Below are positions 43,533-53,172 of a stretch of 64,000 nt of DNA, piece after piece; position 1 is the first letter of the stretch, and every line of letters starts with the position of its first letter. A program made the position numbers and the translations under genes. The stretch is from contig JAJEBE010000050.1 in NCBI GenBank assembly GCA_022822545.1, forward strand, positions 36,107 through 100,106, written 5' to 3'. The DNA is from Anaerolineae bacterium. GTDB taxonomy: Bacteria; Chloroflexota; Anaerolineae; Aggregatilineales; Phototrophicaceae. The notes below the pieces were generated by a model. That model ran no database searches. It was not told the origin of the DNA and saw only the letters and a list, made by a program, of their open reading frames with translations.

Positions 43533-43713
43533 TTTAACCACCGAGGGCACAGAGAGCACAGAGGAAAAGCCCTTTATTGTAAAGACATCGACCTGTTTAT
43601 TGCGCCAAAGCGATATTCAGCGACAAGCCAAATACTATTTCCTGCTTTTTGAAGAAGCGAAGAGCCAGTTCAAGTTAAAACTTTGTATTCTTTGTGTCTT
43701 TGTGGTGAAATTA
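43533..43713. repeat. MITE-like element with CACAGAG terminal inverted repeats
   Basis: The left end at 43533 reads TTTAACCACCGAGGGCACAG and continues with AGAGCACAGAGG. The right end at about 43681-43713, read on the other strand, has ATTTCACCACAAAGACAC and then AAAGAATACAAAG. The ends are imperfect inverted repeats of about 30 bases around 120 bases of unrelated sequence. No transposase is present. Translation across the left end gives NHRGHREHRG, the usual artefact protein of this repeat. The rest of the 457-base gap 43407-43863 holds no gene. Confidence 0.7.
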
Positions 43714-43863
43714 ATTGATGCAATTGCCATGGGCAGCCGAGCGCGTTTGATACTTTGTGGGAGCGAAGGAGCCATTCTCGCTGGTTGCGCCTCAGGCGGC
43801 TGCGGCGGCAAATAGTATAGCTGGTTTGCCAAGGCTGCATTGTATCGGACGACATCGACTAGT

Positions 43864-45483
43864 ATGATTCGGCGCATGTTTCGCACAATCGCGGTCGCTC
43901 TAATCTGTGCTGTACTGCTTTCGGCCTGCAACCTGAGCAAGATTGAGCCGGCCTCCAACGCGGTTTCAGCCGATAGCGGCAGCCCGCCAGCGGCCAGCGC
44001 TGATGCCGCCGCATCACCGACGCCGGTCAAAAAGACCCCGGCCGCGACCGCCCAGCCAAGCGCGACAATCGCCGCGCCCAGTCGTTGTCAAGCGGATGCC
44101 GGACGATCGCCGCGCCGCATAGAGGCGGCGGTAAATATCGACTACGCGAGCAGGGCGGTTCAAGTCTCACAGCGCATTGAATTCTTAAATCGCGAGCCAG
44201 CGCCTATTGAAGCTATCATCCTGGATGTGCAGACCAATCAGTGGGAAGACATCTTTGGCCTGACGGCGCTGCAAGTTGATGGAGAAGACGCCAACTATCG
44301 GCTGGAGCGGAATCGACTAGAGCTGGCATTGGCGGAGGCCTTGCGGCCCGGCTGCTGGCTTGAGATCTCCCTGGAGTTTACTTTGCAGCCGGCGGCGATC
44401 ACCGACGGTCTGCGCTCTTACCGGGGCTTCTTCGGTCACAGTTCACGGCAGCTCAACCTGGGGCATTTCCTGCCGACCGTGGCTGCCCGCTTGAACGGCG
44501 CCTGGCGGATCCATGAGCCAATCGGCATCGGCGAGCAGATTGTCTATGAGGTGGCGGACTGGCATGTCGATGTCACTGTGACAGGGGCGGCCGAATCATT
44601 GCAGTTGGCGGCGCCGGGCGTCGTCACAGCAGCGGGCGCCGGCAGGTGGACGGTTACGTTGAAGGACTCGCGGGATTTCGCCTTGAGCTTGAGCGAGGAA
44701 TTCATCCTGCTGGAGCAGGAGCTTGTTAACGGCGCCACCTTGGTGGTTTATGCCTTTGCCGACGCGGTCGTGAACGATCGCGGCCTGAAGTTGGACGGCG
44801 CCGCTCATGTCTTGGGCGAGGCGGTCAAGGCGCTCGATACTTTCACGCGGCTCTTTGGCGAATATCCCTGGGAGCGGCTGGTGATCGTCCAGGGAGATTT
44901 CCCCGACGGCATGGAATTCACCGGGCTTGTATTTGTTGGCAGCGCCTGGTTCTACGGCTTTGATGGCAGTCCGCGGAACTATCTCACCCTGATTTCAGTG
45001 CATGAGATCGCGCATCAATGGTGGTATGCCCGGGTGGGCAACGACGCCGCTTTGAACCCCTGGCTAGATGAGGCCCTGGCGACCTATAGCGAATATCTCT
45101 TTGTCGAGGCGAATTATCCAAGCGACAAGAATTGGTGGTGGAGCTTTCGCGTCGCCGCTTATTTCCCGCAAGGGCAGGTGGATTATCCGGTCTATGAATT
45201 CAACACGCCGCGGGAATACATCAACGCGATTTATCTCCGCGGGGCGCAAATGCTGCAAAACCTGCGCGCCGATATCGGCGATGAGGCCTTCTTCAAATTG
45301 CTGCGCGCCTACTATCTGGCGGGCGATACTCGCATCGCTGAGCCGGATTTGTTCTGGAGGCAACTTGCGCCGGAGCAGCAAGCGCTGACCGAAGCGACCC
45401 GGCTTGAATTTCTGAGCGATCCCGCGGTCGAGGCCGTTGCGGCGCCCTTCGCGGGAAAAGAGACGGTAGGAGATAGTCCATGA
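43864..45483 (+). CDS. M1-like zinc metallopeptidase lipoprotein
   Basis: The 539-residue protein has a lipoprotein signal with the lipobox LLSAC (Cys near residue 22), an Ala/Pro/Ser/Thr-rich linker (30-75), a beta-rich domain and a catalytic domain. The gluzincin motif HEIAHQWW is followed 18 residues on by WLDEALATYSE, supplying the third zinc ligand. M1 peptidases remove N-terminal residues from peptides; this one is anchored outside the membrane. The usual GAMEN exopeptidase motif reads GMEF, so specificity may differ. ATG 43864 is chosen; ATG 43876 is possible. Coupled to the VOC gene. Confidence 0.88.
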   Translation: MIRRMFRTIAVALICAVLLSACNLSKIEPASNAVSADSGSPPAASADAAASPTPVKKTPAATAQPSATIAAPSRCQADAGRSPRRIEAAVNIDYASRAVQVSQRIEFLNREPAPIEAIILDVQTNQWEDIFGLTALQVDGEDANYRLERNRLELALAEALRPGCWLEISLEFTLQPAAITDGLRSYRGFFGHSSRQLNLGHFLPTVAARLNGAWRIHEPIGIGEQIVYEVADWHVDVTVTGAAESLQLAAPGVVTAAGAGRWTVTLKDSRDFALSLSEEFILLEQELVNGATLVVYAFADAVVNDRGLKLDGAAHVLGEAVKALDTFTRLFGEYPWERLVIVQGDFPDGMEFTGLVFVGSAWFYGFDGSPRNYLTLISVHEIAHQWWYARVGNDAALNPWLDEALATYSEYLFVEANYPSDKNWWWSFRVAAYFPQGQVDYPVYEFNTPREYINAIYLRGAQMLQNLRADIGDEAFFKLLRAYYLAGDTRIAEPDLFWRQLAPEQQALTEATRLEFLSDPAVEAVAAPFAGKETVGDSP

Positions 45484-45869
45484 CTATAGACGCGCAAATC
45501 ACTTTTGTATATAGCGATGACCTGGCACGTTCCGCCCGCTTCTACGAGGATGTGCTCGGCCTTGATTTGGCGCTCGATCAGGGTAGTTGCCGCATTTACC
45601 GCGTGGCAGGAAGCAAAGCCTATATTGGCGTCTGCCGGGGCGCGGGCCCGCCAGCGGACAGCGCTGGCATCATTCTGACCCTGGTCACGGCTGATGTAGA
45701 AGGCTGGTATGACAAGATCATTGCGAGCGGTTGGGAGTGCGATCATCCGCCGCGCCGCAACGAGACCTACGATATTACTCATTTCTTCTTGAGGGATCCG
45801 GCCGGCTATCGTATTGAGATTCAGCGATTCTCAAGCGCGGATTGGGATCAATCGGCAGACGGCGCTTAA
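45480..45869 (+). CDS. VOC superfamily (glyoxalase/bleomycin-resistance-like) protein
   Basis: The 129-residue protein shows two beta-alpha-beta-beta-beta modules: FVYSDDLARSARFYEDVLGL and a second ending FFLRDPAGYRIEIQRF, which is typical of glyoxalase-fold dioxygenases and resistance proteins. A possible metal Glu lies in IEIQRF. Its start overlaps the metallopeptidase stop (ATGA) and its stop overlaps the PEP carboxylase stop convergently. Function unknown. Confidence 0.88.
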   Translation: MTIDAQITFVYSDDLARSARFYEDVLGLDLALDQGSCRIYRVAGSKAYIGVCRGAGPPADSAGIILTLVTADVEGWYDKIIASGWECDHPPRRNETYDITHFFLRDPAGYRIEIQRFSSADWDQSADGA

Positions 45870-48562
45870 CCCGTCGTTTTCATACCTGCGGCGATGCCAT
45901 TGATGGTAGCCAGCGTGGCATCCAGCAGGGGACGGCGCTCGTCGTCATCCTCGTCAAGCCCCCGCAATTCGCGCAAGAGCGCCACTTGCATGAAGTTCAG
46001 CGGATCGACATAGGGGTTGCGCCGCTGGATCGATGTCCTGATCGCCGCCATGTTGGCGAGCAGAACATCCTGGCCGGTGACGCAGGTGATCATTTCGCTG
46101 CTCAACGCGTGTTCGGCTTTAATCCAGTTGAAGAACCTGTCTCGGAGCTCAGGCGGCTCGACCAGCGATGCGTATAGCTCGGCGATGCCCATATCGGCTT
46201 TGGCGACATCCAACTGCGCGTTATCGATGAGGGCTTGAAAGAAGGACCAATCGCGATACATCTCTTGCAGCAGAGGTCGTCCTCGTTCATCATCTTCGGC
46301 GTAGCGCTTGAAAGCTGTGCCCAGGCCAAACCAACTGGGCACGATCGCGCGGCTTTGCATCCAACTGAACATCCAGGGAATGGCGCGCATGGCGGAGAAA
46401 CCGCCTTTCGTTTGGCGCTTGGCCGGGCGCGAACTGATCTGCAATTGGCTCAATTCGCTGATCGGCGTCGCTTGTTGCCAGTAATCCAGAAAGCCGTCGC
46501 TCTCGTAGACAAACTTGCGGTAGCATTGGCGGCTGAGCTCGGACAATGTCGCCATCGCCTCGAAGTAGTGCGACGGCACGTGACGCGCTTCTTGCAAGCC
46601 CATGCCGATCAGAACAGCATTCATCACTTGGTTAAGATGACGATGGGCGATACCCGCGTTGCTGTAGCGGTAGGCGATGACTTCGCCTTGCTCGGTTATC
46701 TTGACGCCACCGTGCAATGACTCGGGTGGATTGGACAATATCGCCCGGTTCGTCGGTCCGCCGCCGCGGCCGATGCTGCCGCCGCGCCCGTGGAAGAGTT
46801 CAAGCGAAACGCCTTTGGCGACGCAGGTCTCGGTGAGGATCCTCTGGGCATTGTAAAGATTCCAGTTGGAGGCCAAATAGCCGCCGTCCTTGCTGCTATC
46901 GGAATAGCCGATCATCACCTGCTGCCGCAAGCCGCGTTTGCCCGCGCGCGCGACCAGGTACTTGCGATATTCCTGATTGTCGAAGAGCGCCTCCATCACG
47001 TTGGTAGCGCGGAAGAGATCGTCTATCGTTTCGAAGAGCGGCACGATATAGACATCGTTCGCGATGCCCACTTCGCGCGCGAAGAGCAGCATCGTCAAGA
47101 CATCGCTCGGCTGTTGGGACATGCTGGCAATGACAGTGTCGATGACAATCTTGTCGTACATGGCGTGGGCGGCCGCGATCATTTGCCAGGTGCGGATGAC
47201 GCTCTGTGTGGATTCAGTGAATATGCTGATTTCGTTGGGGAAGAGCGGGCGCCGGTTACCCAGTTCAGCCGAAAGCAGAGCTTGCTTTTCCTCTTCCGGC
47301 AGCGCGCTGTAATCTTCGACGATGCCATAATATTCGAAGATCTCATCCAGGGCGGCGCGGTGCAAGTTCGCGTCTTCACGGACTTCCAGCGGAACCAGGT
47401 GCAAGCCAAAGAGACGCACCTTGCGGATCAGACGTTGTACCGCGCCCATGGCTGTGCGTCGGCCGCGGTGCTGCTTCAGGCTGTCTTGCACTTGCAGAAG
47501 ATCGCGCAGGAATTCGCGGCTCGACCGGTATTCGTCCGCCGCCAGCTTGCGATATATGTCCGCCATCTTCCGTCGATAAAGCTCGCTGCCGCGGGCGACC
47601 TTCATGCCATCCGCTACATTCACGGAGGACTTGAGATCGTCCGTCGCGCCGAAGTGATCGGTGTCTTGGGTAAGATGTTTTTCGAGGAAGTCGATTTCCT
47701 CCAAATACATGTCGCGAGCGGTCTTCCGCAGGGTGGCGAGGGTTTGCAGGGTGACATCGGTGGTCACATTCGGGTTGCCGTCACGGTCGCCGCCAATCCA
47801 GGAGGCGTAGCGCAGAACGGGCGGCAACTCCGACCAGTCTTCACCCGGATAAAATTTCTCCAGCGCCAGTTGCAAGTCTTCATAGATGTCGATCACAACG
47901 TCCACGATGACAGAGCGGATGAAATAGATGCCGAAGTCGACTTCGTCCGCCACTTGCTTCTTTGAGGCGCGGACGAGGCGCGTCTGCCACAACTCTTCAA
48001 TCTCTTCGGCGAGGGCCCGTTCCAGCTTGGTCAGTTCGCGCGGAAGCAGGTTCTGCCGGTCGCGCATTTCCATCATCTGCGCGATATGCCGCAGCTTGAC
48101 CAGGATTTCTTGCCGTTTCGCTTCTGAGGGATGCGCGGTGAGCACGAGACGGAGGCGTGTCTTTTCGAGCAAGGCGCGCATCTCCCGCGCTGTTATGCCG
48201 CTGTTCTTCAAAGCGCGTATGGCGTTGTCGATAGACTCTTTCAGCCTCCCGCCGGCTTCGCGTTCACGAATAACGCGAATCCGCTGGATATCTTCGGCGA
48301 TATTGATGAGCTGGAAATAATTCGAGAAAGCTTTGATCAATACGTTTTTCGAATCAAGCGGCAGGGTTTCCAGCCGTTCAGCCAGTTGAAATGCCGCGCC
48401 CGCGTCTCCATTGCGCCGCGCTTTTGACATGGCGCGTATCTCTTCCACCAGCTCATAGGCCTCCATGCCATTCTGCTCCTGAATGATGACGCCCAGCCAA
48501 TTGCCCAGCGTGCGGATATCCTGGCTGAGGGGAGAGCTGCTTGCCTTCCTTCCCTTGCTCAT
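45866..48562 (-). CDS. ppc: Phosphoenolpyruvate carboxylase
   Basis: The 898-residue bacterial-type enzyme adds bicarbonate to PEP to give oxaloacetate, feeding the TCA cycle. Catalytic motifs are visible: VLTAHPSEAKR (His; the usual Thr is Ser), IGYSDSSKDGG, FHGRGGSIGRGGGP and the C-terminal end in MKTTG rather than the classical QNTG. Length is normal. GGGAG precedes the ATG. It shares the sequence TTAA with the VOC stop on the other strand, so the two genes end inside one another. Confidence 0.95.
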   Translation of the reverse strand: MSKGRKASSSPLSQDIRTLGNWLGVIIQEQNGMEAYELVEEIRAMSKARRNGDAGAAFQLAERLETLPLDSKNVLIKAFSNYFQLINIAEDIQRIRVIREREAGGRLKESIDNAIRALKNSGITAREMRALLEKTRLRLVLTAHPSEAKRQEILVKLRHIAQMMEMRDRQNLLPRELTKLERALAEEIEELWQTRLVRASKKQVADEVDFGIYFIRSVIVDVVIDIYEDLQLALEKFYPGEDWSELPPVLRYASWIGGDRDGNPNVTTDVTLQTLATLRKTARDMYLEEIDFLEKHLTQDTDHFGATDDLKSSVNVADGMKVARGSELYRRKMADIYRKLAADEYRSSREFLRDLLQVQDSLKQHRGRRTAMGAVQRLIRKVRLFGLHLVPLEVREDANLHRAALDEIFEYYGIVEDYSALPEEEKQALLSAELGNRRPLFPNEISIFTESTQSVIRTWQMIAAAHAMYDKIVIDTVIASMSQQPSDVLTMLLFAREVGIANDVYIVPLFETIDDLFRATNVMEALFDNQEYRKYLVARAGKRGLRQQVMIGYSDSSKDGGYLASNWNLYNAQRILTETCVAKGVSLELFHGRGGSIGRGGGPTNRAILSNPPESLHGGVKITEQGEVIAYRYSNAGIAHRHLNQVMNAVLIGMGLQEARHVPSHYFEAMATLSELSRQCYRKFVYESDGFLDYWQQATPISELSQLQISSRPAKRQTKGGFSAMRAIPWMFSWMQSRAIVPSWFGLGTAFKRYAEDDERGRPLLQEMYRDWSFFQALIDNAQLDVAKADMGIAELYASLVEPPELRDRFFNWIKAEHALSSEMITCVTGQDVLLANMAAIRTSIQRRNPYVDPLNFMQVALLRELRGLDEDDDERRPLLDATLATINGIAAGMKTTG

Positions 48563-48655
48563 GTCATACTCCCGTTAGTATGTCGCAAGGCACTATAGTC
48601 CATCATTTGGCGCTAATCCAGTACCAGATAGGCGCAAGAACGGCGAGGTCAATTC

Positions 48656-49552
48656 ATGAGCGCGCTTGTAGAGTGCGTGGCGAATTTCTCCGAAGGGCGC
48701 AGGCCTGCGGTCATCGACAGGATCGTCGGCGCTATCGACAGCGCCAGCGGCGTTGCTTTGTTGGGCGCGGAAAGCGATGCCGATCATAATCGCGCGGTTG
48801 TAACCTTTGTTGGCGCGCCTGATCGAATCAGCGACGCCGCCTTCGCCGGCATTCAAATCGCGAGCGAGCTCATCTATATGGACCGCCACCACGGGCAGCA
48901 TCCTCGCATCGGCGCGGCGGATGTCATCCCATTTGTTCCCTTACGCGATGTGAGCATGGCCGATTGCGTGAACATAGCTCATGGGCTGGCGGAGCGAGTC
49001 GGGGAGACACTGCATCTGCCGGTGTTTCTCTACGAACGGGCCGCGCTGCAAGAGGCAAACCGCAACCTGGCTGACATTAGACGAGGCGGATATGAGAGGT
49101 TAAAGGTCGCGCTGGAAAGGGGCGCGCCGCCGATTCCGGATTTCGGTCCGCGGCAAATGGGCAGCGCCGGCGGCTGCGTCATCGGCGCCCGCAACCTGCT
49201 CATCGCCTACAACGTCTTTTTGGATACCGCGGACGTGACGATAGCGCGCGAGATTGCCCGCGCCATCCGGCAGTCTTCGGGCGGGTTGCCACAGGTGAAG
49301 GCTCTGGGCTTGCTTGTCGGAGGCAGGGCGCAAGTCTCCATGAATTTGACAGATTACCGGGTGACCTCCATGAGATGCGCGGTGGCGGCAATCCGCGCCG
49401 AAGCGCGCCAGCTCGGCGCAGCGGTGGCGAGTTCGGAAATCATCGGCTTGCTGCCGCAAGACGCCTTGACCGAAACTGATGTTGTGGAATTGCAGATCGC
49501 AAACTTCGATCAGTCTCGTGTGCTGGAATATCAGATCGCCAAGCTCTGCTGA
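48656..49552 (+). CDS. ftcD: Glutamate formimidoyltransferase
   Basis: The 298-residue protein matches the N-terminal FTCD domain: VECVANFSEGR, SDADHNRAVVTFVG, and HPRIGAADVIPFVPL. It moves the formimino group from formiminoglutamate to tetrahydrofolate at the end of histidine breakdown. The cyclodeaminase domain is absent, as in many bacteria. No other hut genes are in the window. It is divergent from ppc and upstream of the peptide importer. Confidence 0.93.
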   Translation: MSALVECVANFSEGRRPAVIDRIVGAIDSASGVALLGAESDADHNRAVVTFVGAPDRISDAAFAGIQIASELIYMDRHHGQHPRIGAADVIPFVPLRDVSMADCVNIAHGLAERVGETLHLPVFLYERAALQEANRNLADIRRGGYERLKVALERGAPPIPDFGPRQMGSAGGCVIGARNLLIAYNVFLDTADVTIAREIARAIRQSSGGLPQVKALGLLVGGRAQVSMNLTDYRVTSMRCAVAAIRAEARQLGAAVASSEIIGLLPQDALTETDVVELQIANFDQSRVLEYQIAKLC

Positions 49553-49571
49553 CATCAATATTGGACGAGAT

Positions 49572-49601
49572 TTGGTGCGGCCGAACCTGGTATTGTATAC
49601 T
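49572..49601 (+). promoter_or_regulatory. Promoter for the peptide importer operon
   Basis: TTGGTG (49572-49577) and TATACT (49596-49601) are separated by 18 bases. The ATG follows about 65 bases later, with AAAGGA as ribosome binding site. Confidence 0.6.
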
Positions 49602-49666
49602 CTGCGAGCATTTGAAATGGTGGCGGCGATGCCATCACCCTTGTAAGCCAGTAAAGGACTAGACCA

Positions 49667-51211
49667 ATGAAACGCTTACTTCAAGTCTTGGCAGTGCTGT
49701 CTCTGCTCGCGACGCCGTTCTTCGCAACTGTCGCGCAAGACCGCAACATATTTGTCTACGCCCATCCGGTGGCTTTCCCCAATTTGGATCCCAGCGCCGG
49801 CAACTCAAACGAAAATGTTGTCATGGGCAACGTTTACGAAACACTGACCTTTTACAACGCGCCGGGAAGCGCCGAGATTCTGAGCCCGAAATTGGCGGTC
49901 TCTTGGGAAGCCTCGGATGATTCTATGACCTGGACCTTCAACCTGCGCGAGGGCGTGACCTTCCACGATGGCGCGGAATTCAACGCCGCCGCGGTCAAGA
50001 CAGCGCTTGACCGCACGATAGAGATGGGAGAAGGTTCATCCTGGATCTTCGGCATGATTGACTCGATCGAGGTTGTCGATGACTTGGTGGTGCAATTCAA
50101 CCTGTTGTACCCAGCGCCGCTGGACCTGGTTCTTTCCGCGGGTTACGCCGCCTGGATCATGAGCCCCAATGCCGCCGCGCAAAACAGCGCCTGGTTCAAT
50201 GACGGAAACGCCGCCGGCACCGGTCCCTACACGATCGCCAGCAACGAACCGGGTCAACGCATGATCCTGGAAGCGAATCCCGATTATTGGGGCGGCTGGG
50301 AAGAGGGGCAATTCGACACGATCGTATTTGAGATCAGCGAAGACAGCACCGTGCTGGAGCAGATGATCCGCTCCGGCGATGCCGATTTCACTTACAGCTT
50401 GCCTTTCGACAATTACGCTCCGCTGGCCCAGGCTGAGGGCGTGGTCGTTGATGTTACGCCTTCCTTCCAGAATCTGCTGATCCTGCTCAACAACGTCAAA
50501 GAGCCGAGCAACGATCCGCTGGTTCGTCAAGCGCTTTCTTACGCCTTCCCCTACGATGACGTGGTCGCGAGCCTGTACGCCGGCATGGGCACACAGTCCC
50601 GCGGCGCCATACCCGCCAATATGTGGGGACATGGCGAAGATCTCTATCAATACAGCCAGGACCTCGACAAGGCGCGTGAGCTGCTGGCCGAAGCCGGCTA
50701 TGCCGATGGCGGCTTAAACGTAGTCTATACCCATGTCGCCAGCGACCTCGATGAGCAGCAGGTCGGCGAATTGTGGCGCGCCAGCCTGGCCGAGGTTGGC
50801 GTGGATCTGGAGATCCGCGGTCTGGCCTGGGAGGCGCAGTGGGACCTGGCGATCAACGATCCGGCCACGGCGCAAGATGCCTTCGGCTTCTACTGGTGGC
50901 CGGATTACATCACGCCGAATTCTTGGCTTTATGGCATGTTCCGCTCCGAGGAAGAACCCTTCTTCAATCTGGGCTATTACGCCAACCCTGATTTCGATAG
51001 CTTAATCGATGAAGCTGAGGTGATCAGTGGCACGGACCGGGCCGCGGCGGAAGCGATGTTCATCCAGGCGCAGCAGATGCTGCTGGATGACGCTGCCGCG
51101 ATCTTTGTCGTCGACCTGCCTGATATTCATGTGATTCGCGCTGATGTCAGCGGTTATGTCAACAACCCGGCCTATCCGCATGTGGTCTTCTTCCACGATT
51201 TGTCACGCTAG
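49667..51211 (+). CDS. ABC transporter substrate-binding protein, family 5 (peptide/nickel type)
   Basis: The 514-residue protein starts with a signal peptide (KRLLQVLAVLSLLATPFFATV) and has family-5 features: PNLDPS, VYETLTFYN, WTFNLREGVTFHDG, GTGPYTI, and NPDYWGG. It captures an oligopeptide, amide or related solute outside the membrane for the permeases encoded just after it. No lipobox Cys is seen, so it may be anchored by an uncleaved helix or secreted. Substrate is unknown; the hydantoinase genes downstream suggest small amides. Confidence 0.93.
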   Translation: MKRLLQVLAVLSLLATPFFATVAQDRNIFVYAHPVAFPNLDPSAGNSNENVVMGNVYETLTFYNAPGSAEILSPKLAVSWEASDDSMTWTFNLREGVTFHDGAEFNAAAVKTALDRTIEMGEGSSWIFGMIDSIEVVDDLVVQFNLLYPAPLDLVLSAGYAAWIMSPNAAAQNSAWFNDGNAAGTGPYTIASNEPGQRMILEANPDYWGGWEEGQFDTIVFEISEDSTVLEQMIRSGDADFTYSLPFDNYAPLAQAEGVVVDVTPSFQNLLILLNNVKEPSNDPLVRQALSYAFPYDDVVASLYAGMGTQSRGAIPANMWGHGEDLYQYSQDLDKARELLAEAGYADGGLNVVYTHVASDLDEQQVGELWRASLAEVGVDLEIRGLAWEAQWDLAINDPATAQDAFGFYWWPDYITPNSWLYGMFRSEEEPFFNLGYYANPDFDSLIDEAEVISGTDRAAAEAMFIQAQQMLLDDAAAIFVVDLPDIHVIRADVSGYVNNPAYPHVVFFHDLSR

Positions 51212-51275
51212 TTGATTGCGCGTGGTCCGGCGTAGACTAACCTGCGCCGGACCCGAACTCTATGGCGCTACACAA

Positions 51276-52298
51276 ATGACTGCATTGACCTTTCTGTTGC
51301 GCCGCCTGGGGCTGTCAGTCTTTGTCTTCATTGGCGTACTGGTTCTGACCTTCTTCGTATCGCGCGTCATCCCGGGAAATCCGGCCGCGCTTTACGCCGG
51401 CGCCCGTCCGCGCCCGGAGCAAGTCGCGGCTATCAAAGTCAAACTGGGCTTGGACAAGCCGCTGCCCGAGCAGTTCCTGGTTTATGTCCGCGATCTCCTG
51501 GACGGCGACCTCGGCGAATCCTATCATTCGCGCCGGTCGATCAACACAGATCTGAGTATCTTCCTGCCGGCGACGCTGGAACTGGTGATCGCTGCCGTGA
51601 TTATTGCTTTGATCCTGGGGATTCCCGTCGGTGTGCTGGCGGGCGCTTATCCCGGCAGCGTCTTCGACTATGCGACTCGACTTGCGGCCGTCGCCGGTGT
51701 ATCGGTCCCCTCTTTTTGGCTGGCTTTGATCGCGCAATTCGTATTTTTCAGCACTCTGGGCTGGTTGCCGCTGGGAGGGCGCGTCAGTCGCGATATCTCG
51801 CTTTTTTATCCCATCGCTGCGCAGACCGGCTTCTATATCATCGACGCCGCCATAAGCAGCAATTGGCGGGCTTTCTTTGACGCTCTGCATCACTTGATTC
51901 TGCCGGCGCTGGTGCTTTCGGCCTATCCCTTGGGCATCACCATTCGCATGACACAGGCGTCAATGCTGGAAGTGTTATCCGAAACCTATATCACTTCGGC
52001 GCGGGCGGCCGGCATATCGCAGCGCGTGATCCTGTTCAAGCTGGCGCTGAAGAACGCCATCATGCCGGCGCTGACGGTCGTCGGATTGTCCTTCGCTTAT
52101 TCGATCACGGGCGCCTTCCTGGTGGAGACGATATTCTCTTGGCCAGGCGTCGGAAAATACGTCACGGAGGCGGTGCTGAATGTGGACTTCCCTGTGATCA
52201 TCGCTGTCACTTTGGTTGTCACCATTGTCTATATCCTGGTCAATCTGTTTGTGGATTTGCTGCAAGCGCTATTAGATCCACGGGTGCGGCTTGGTTAG
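51276..52298 (+). CDS. ABC transporter permease, DppB type
   Basis: The 340-residue permease begins LTFLLRRLGLSVFVFIGVLVLTF, has six membrane segments, the periplasmic FLVYVRDLLDGDLGESY and the coupling-loop EAA motif ITSARAAGISQRVILFKLALKNA. It forms half of the channel for the family-5 solute. ATG 51276 is chosen although the ribosome binding site is weak; the frame reaches back to 51216. Confidence 0.93.
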   Translation: MTALTFLLRRLGLSVFVFIGVLVLTFFVSRVIPGNPAALYAGARPRPEQVAAIKVKLGLDKPLPEQFLVYVRDLLDGDLGESYHSRRSINTDLSIFLPATLELVIAAVIIALILGIPVGVLAGAYPGSVFDYATRLAAVAGVSVPSFWLALIAQFVFFSTLGWLPLGGRVSRDISLFYPIAAQTGFYIIDAAISSNWRAFFDALHHLILPALVLSAYPLGITIRMTQASMLEVLSETYITSARAAGISQRVILFKLALKNAIMPALTVVGLSFAYSITGAFLVETIFSWPGVGKYVTEAVLNVDFPVIIAVTLVVTIVYILVNLFVDLLQALLDPRVRLG

Positions 52299-52311
52299 GG
52301 GACTTGCTGTC

Positions 52312-53172
52312 GTGAAGGTTGAAGTCGGCTCGACGCTTTGGTTTCTCCTGCGGGATCGCGCCGCTGTCATCAGCGCTGCGTTCCTGCTGGCTGTAGCGCT
52401 GGCGGCGGTTTTCGCGCCTTTGCTCACACCTTACGCCGCGCAAGGCATGGGCGATCCGGACTTGGGCAGCAAGTTCACGGCGCCGGGCATTAAGCATCCC
52501 TTCGGCACCGACGGGCTGGGCCGCGATCAAGTGGCGCGGCTGATGTTCGGCGCGCGCCGCTCGCTTTCGATGGGTGTGCTTGTGGTGGTCGCCGCCATGA
52601 TAATCGGCACGCCGCTGGGCCTAATCGCCGGCTATCTCGGCGGCTGGGTTGATGAAGCGCTGATGCGCGTCACCGACGTCTTCTTGGCCTTTCCCCCGCT
52701 CTTGCTCGCCATCGCCATCGCGGCGGCGCTTGGCGCGAGCTACGTCAACGCGGTGGCGGCGATCGCGGTCACCTGGTGGCCTTGGTACGCGCGGCTGGCC
52801 CGGGCGCAGACGCTCAGTGTGCGGGAGCGCGCTTATATCGAGGCGGCCCGCGGCATTGGCGTCCGCCACCGCGTCATCATGCGGCGTCACGTCTTGCCGA
52901 ACATACTGACGCCGATCGTCGTCCAGGGCACGCTCGATGTCGGCACCGCCATTCTGGTCGCCGCCGGCCTGAGCTTTATCGGGCTGGGCACACAGGCGCC
53001 TTACGCCGATTGGGGCGTGATGATCAGCGATGGCAGGCTGTACTTTTTGTCCGGTCGCTGGTGGCTTTCGACCTTTCCCGGTCTGGCTATATTTTTGACG
53101 GCGATGGCCTTTAACTTTCTCGGCGATGGCGTCCGTATTGCCGCTGATCCACGCCTGCGCAGGGTGCTTTGA
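52312..53172 (+). CDS. ABC transporter permease, DppC type
   Basis: The 286-residue permease carries HPFGTDGLGRDQVARLMFGARRS, the OppC/DppC hallmark, and the EAA loop EAARGIGVRHRVIMRRHVLPN. GTG 52312, ten bases after AGGGGA, is the likely start; TTG 52291 overlapping the DppB stop is the alternative. It ends overlapping the next start. Confidence 0.92.
   Translation: MKVEVGSTLWFLLRDRAAVISAAFLLAVALAAVFAPLLTPYAAQGMGDPDLGSKFTAPGIKHPFGTDGLGRDQVARLMFGARRSLSMGVLVVVAAMIIGTPLGLIAGYLGGWVDEALMRVTDVFLAFPPLLLAIAIAAALGASYVNAVAAIAVTWWPWYARLARAQTLSVRERAYIEAARGIGVRHRVIMRRHVLPNILTPIVVQGTLDVGTAILVAAGLSFIGLGTQAPYADWGVMISDGRLYFLSGRWWLSTFPGLAIFLTAMAFNFLGDGVRIAADPRLRRVL

Noticed and set aside
43446..43652. Small protein gene containing HRGHREHRG
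   Set aside because: This peptide is the known translation artefact of the CACAGAG repeat; the frame crosses the repeat end and has no ribosome binding site.
46790..47965. Plus-strand open frame of 391 codons over ppc
   Set aside because: Antisense to PEP carboxylase with no motif.
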